The notes beneath the pieces were generated by a model, which was not told the DNA's origin, did no database searches, and saw only the letters and a list, made by a program, of their open reading frames with translations. Made by a program: the position numbers and the translations under genes. A DNA stretch of 64,000 nucleotides from a virus, in IMG/VR virus record IMGVR_UViG_3300037294_000405, positions 62,001-126,000 of that record. The stretch is one strand, 5' to 3'. Positions 63,194 through 64,000 of the stretch are shown here, piece after piece; positions within the stretch are counted from its first letter, which is position 1, and each line of letters opens with the position of its first letter.

Positions 63194-63776
63194 CACAGAT
63201 ACCGCAGATAACACATTAATATCACCGTACTCCAAGATTAAAGTGTATTGGGATGACCAGCCGCACAACTACAGCAAAGAGGCTAAAAATAAGATTAGAA
63301 ACTACATAGCTAACAAGTACGGTGTTCAAAAAAACAATATAACTGTTGTTTATAGACCAGTTAGGTTCAATACCGATGGTGATGCCATTGAAATCACTGG
63401 TGCTGGTATAGAAAATATCATGGATATTAACTATCAAAGAGCGCTTATGAAAGAGTTAATTACTAGAGATGGTAAGAATATTGACTTCAACCGTATTGTT
63501 GCTTTAGATGACAAGGTAAACGGTGAATTAAATGTTGATTTAACGCAAACAACACATAGGAGCTGGTCAATTAAATGGGTCATGATAGATAATTTCTTAT
63601 CCTTTGGTGAAAGTAATTACGTTCCTTTTAGTAAATTAAAAGGTTTAACTATAGTAAATTCAGTTCCAGCTAATCAAGGTGGGAAATGTGTTAGGTCTGA
63701 CACTCAAGTAGTTATATCTTATAATCAAGATGAAATCATTAAAAAACTAGGTTTTTTACCAGATGAATTAAAATAA
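63183..63776 (+). CDS. Recombination ATPase gp46 (Rad50/SbcC-like), N-terminal part running into intein
   Basis: Residues 1-165 carry a small N-terminal extension and then SWSIKWVMIDNFLSFGESNY, KLKGLTIVNSVPANQGGK, the Rad50-type P-loop start. Directly after GGK comes CVRSDTQVVISYNQ, which is the start of an intein (Cys1), replacing the Ser or Thr of the P-loop. The frame then stops at 63774, but a +1 shift at an A4 run continues as coding-like sequence, so the stop may be an artefact or true damage. The intein insertion between GK and S/T of a P-loop is a well-known intein site. The extein resumes beyond the window. Confidence 0.8.
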   Translation: MANNTDTADNTLISPYSKIKVYWDDQPHNYSKEAKNKIRNYIANKYGVQKNNITVVYRPVRFNTDGDAIEITGAGIENIMDINYQRALMKELITRDGKNIDFNRIVALDDKVNGELNVDLTQTTHRSWSIKWVMIDNFLSFGESNYVPFSKLKGLTIVNSVPANQGGKCVRSDTQVVISYNQDEIIKKLGFLPDELK

Positions 63777-63872
63777 TTTAACAAATACTTTACCTTCTTG
63801 GTTAATTGGTTATCATGAATTATTAAGGACATTATATGAAATAAGTTTAGAAATTTAAAAATAAAAAAGTAT
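63777..63872 (+). other. Coding-like stretch between intein frames
   Basis: In the +1 frame this reads NNLTNTLPSWLIGYHELLRT then LYEISLEI and a stop at 63856; a -1 step at a T3 run joins it to LKIKKY and the ATG at 63873. Two one-base indels in homopolymers would make one open intein frame from 63708 to the window end. Confidence 0.5.
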
Positions 63873-64000
63873 ATGAATAAAGAAATTACGATAGGTGAAT
63901 TACATGAAATTTACCAAAAATACGGAGACCTAGATTTTAAAGTTGATACACCATACGGTTTTAAAGATATTGAATGGTGTGGTATTACGGAAGAAAATGC
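63873..64000 (+). CDS. Intein continuation (partial)
   Basis: The visible 42 residues, MNKEITIGELHEIYQKYGDL then KVDTPYGFKDIEWCGITEEN, show the ITIGEL ... V-x-T-P-x-G-F-x-x-I pattern of the N-terminal splicing domain (Hint) of inteins, after block A. It is therefore more likely the continuation of the intein begun at 63708 than an independent gene, though the ATG would allow separate translation. Runs off the window. Confidence 0.55.
   Translation, partial: MNKEITIGELHEIYQKYGDLDFKVDTPYGFKDIEWCGITEEN

Noticed and set aside
1-64000. tRNA genes
   Set aside because: Gaps between genes are short and AT-rich; no cloverleaf with a T-loop GTTCRA motif was noticed, though a dedicated search was not possible.
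1-64000. Stop codon reassignment as in some crAss-like phages
   Set aside because: TAA, TAG (12724, 19037, 26471) and TGA (62536) all end genes at the expected places, so the standard bacterial code applies.

Overview
The window looks like part of the genome of a large T4-like contractile-tailed phage (myovirus) of a Bacteroidota, probably flavobacterial, host. DNA is very AT-rich, nearly every gene is on the + strand, and genes abut or overlap by 1-60 bases. The T4-type parts are tail sheath, tail tube, tape measure, gp25 and gp6 wedge proteins, gp32, UvsX, gp41, gp61, Dda, gp46 and gp47. The host inference rests on promoters of the Bacteroidota type (TTG-N20-TAnnTTTG), few Shine-Dalgarno sequences, SprB-like adhesin repeats in a baseplate protein, and an NrdB of the eukaryote/Bacteroidota type. 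TAA, TAG and TGA all act as stops.

Layout. 1-19037: tail module, with the sheath C-terminus, tail tube, a tail-assembly-chaperone pair joined by a probable programmed frameshift, a 489-aa protein of unknown role, tape measure, a 1399-aa baseplate protein with an OmpA-like domain, a gp53-like protein, and a 2107-aa hub carrying both an M15 peptidase and a GH24 lysozyme. 19070-21058: four small genes of unknown function. 21328-31027: replication and nucleotide genes (gp32 SSB, UvsX, 5' exonuclease, gp41 helicase, NrdB, NrdA). NrdA is fractured into two genes by a split intein, with a free-standing GIY-YIG endonuclease between the halves. 31130-55385: baseplate, wedge and fibre module (gp25, gp6, several very large structural proteins, a YadA-like fibre, two collar-fibre paralogues). 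55431-58074: a mobile cassette (ribbon-helix-helix protein, GIY-YIG, intact RuvC-like resolvase, HNH) sitting between the two ends of an older resolvase gene. 58116-64000: primase, GNAT, PD-(D/E)XK nuclease, Dda helicase, gp47/Mre11, and gp46/Rad50 interrupted by an intein at its P-loop.

How it works together. Replication and recombination genes tend to follow host-type promoters, some placed so close to the start codon that the mRNA would be leaderless. Many structural and accessory genes instead carry TATTTATA about 12-15 bases before the start codon, a candidate phage late promoter. Homing elements are the main source of novelty: three GIY-YIG and one HNH gene have invaded nrdA, gene 25 and the resolvase locus, each at a conserved or start-proximal site and each leaving a different kind of scar. 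Three breaks in reading frame lie at short homopolymers (about 1175, 63774 and 63855) and may be assembly errors.
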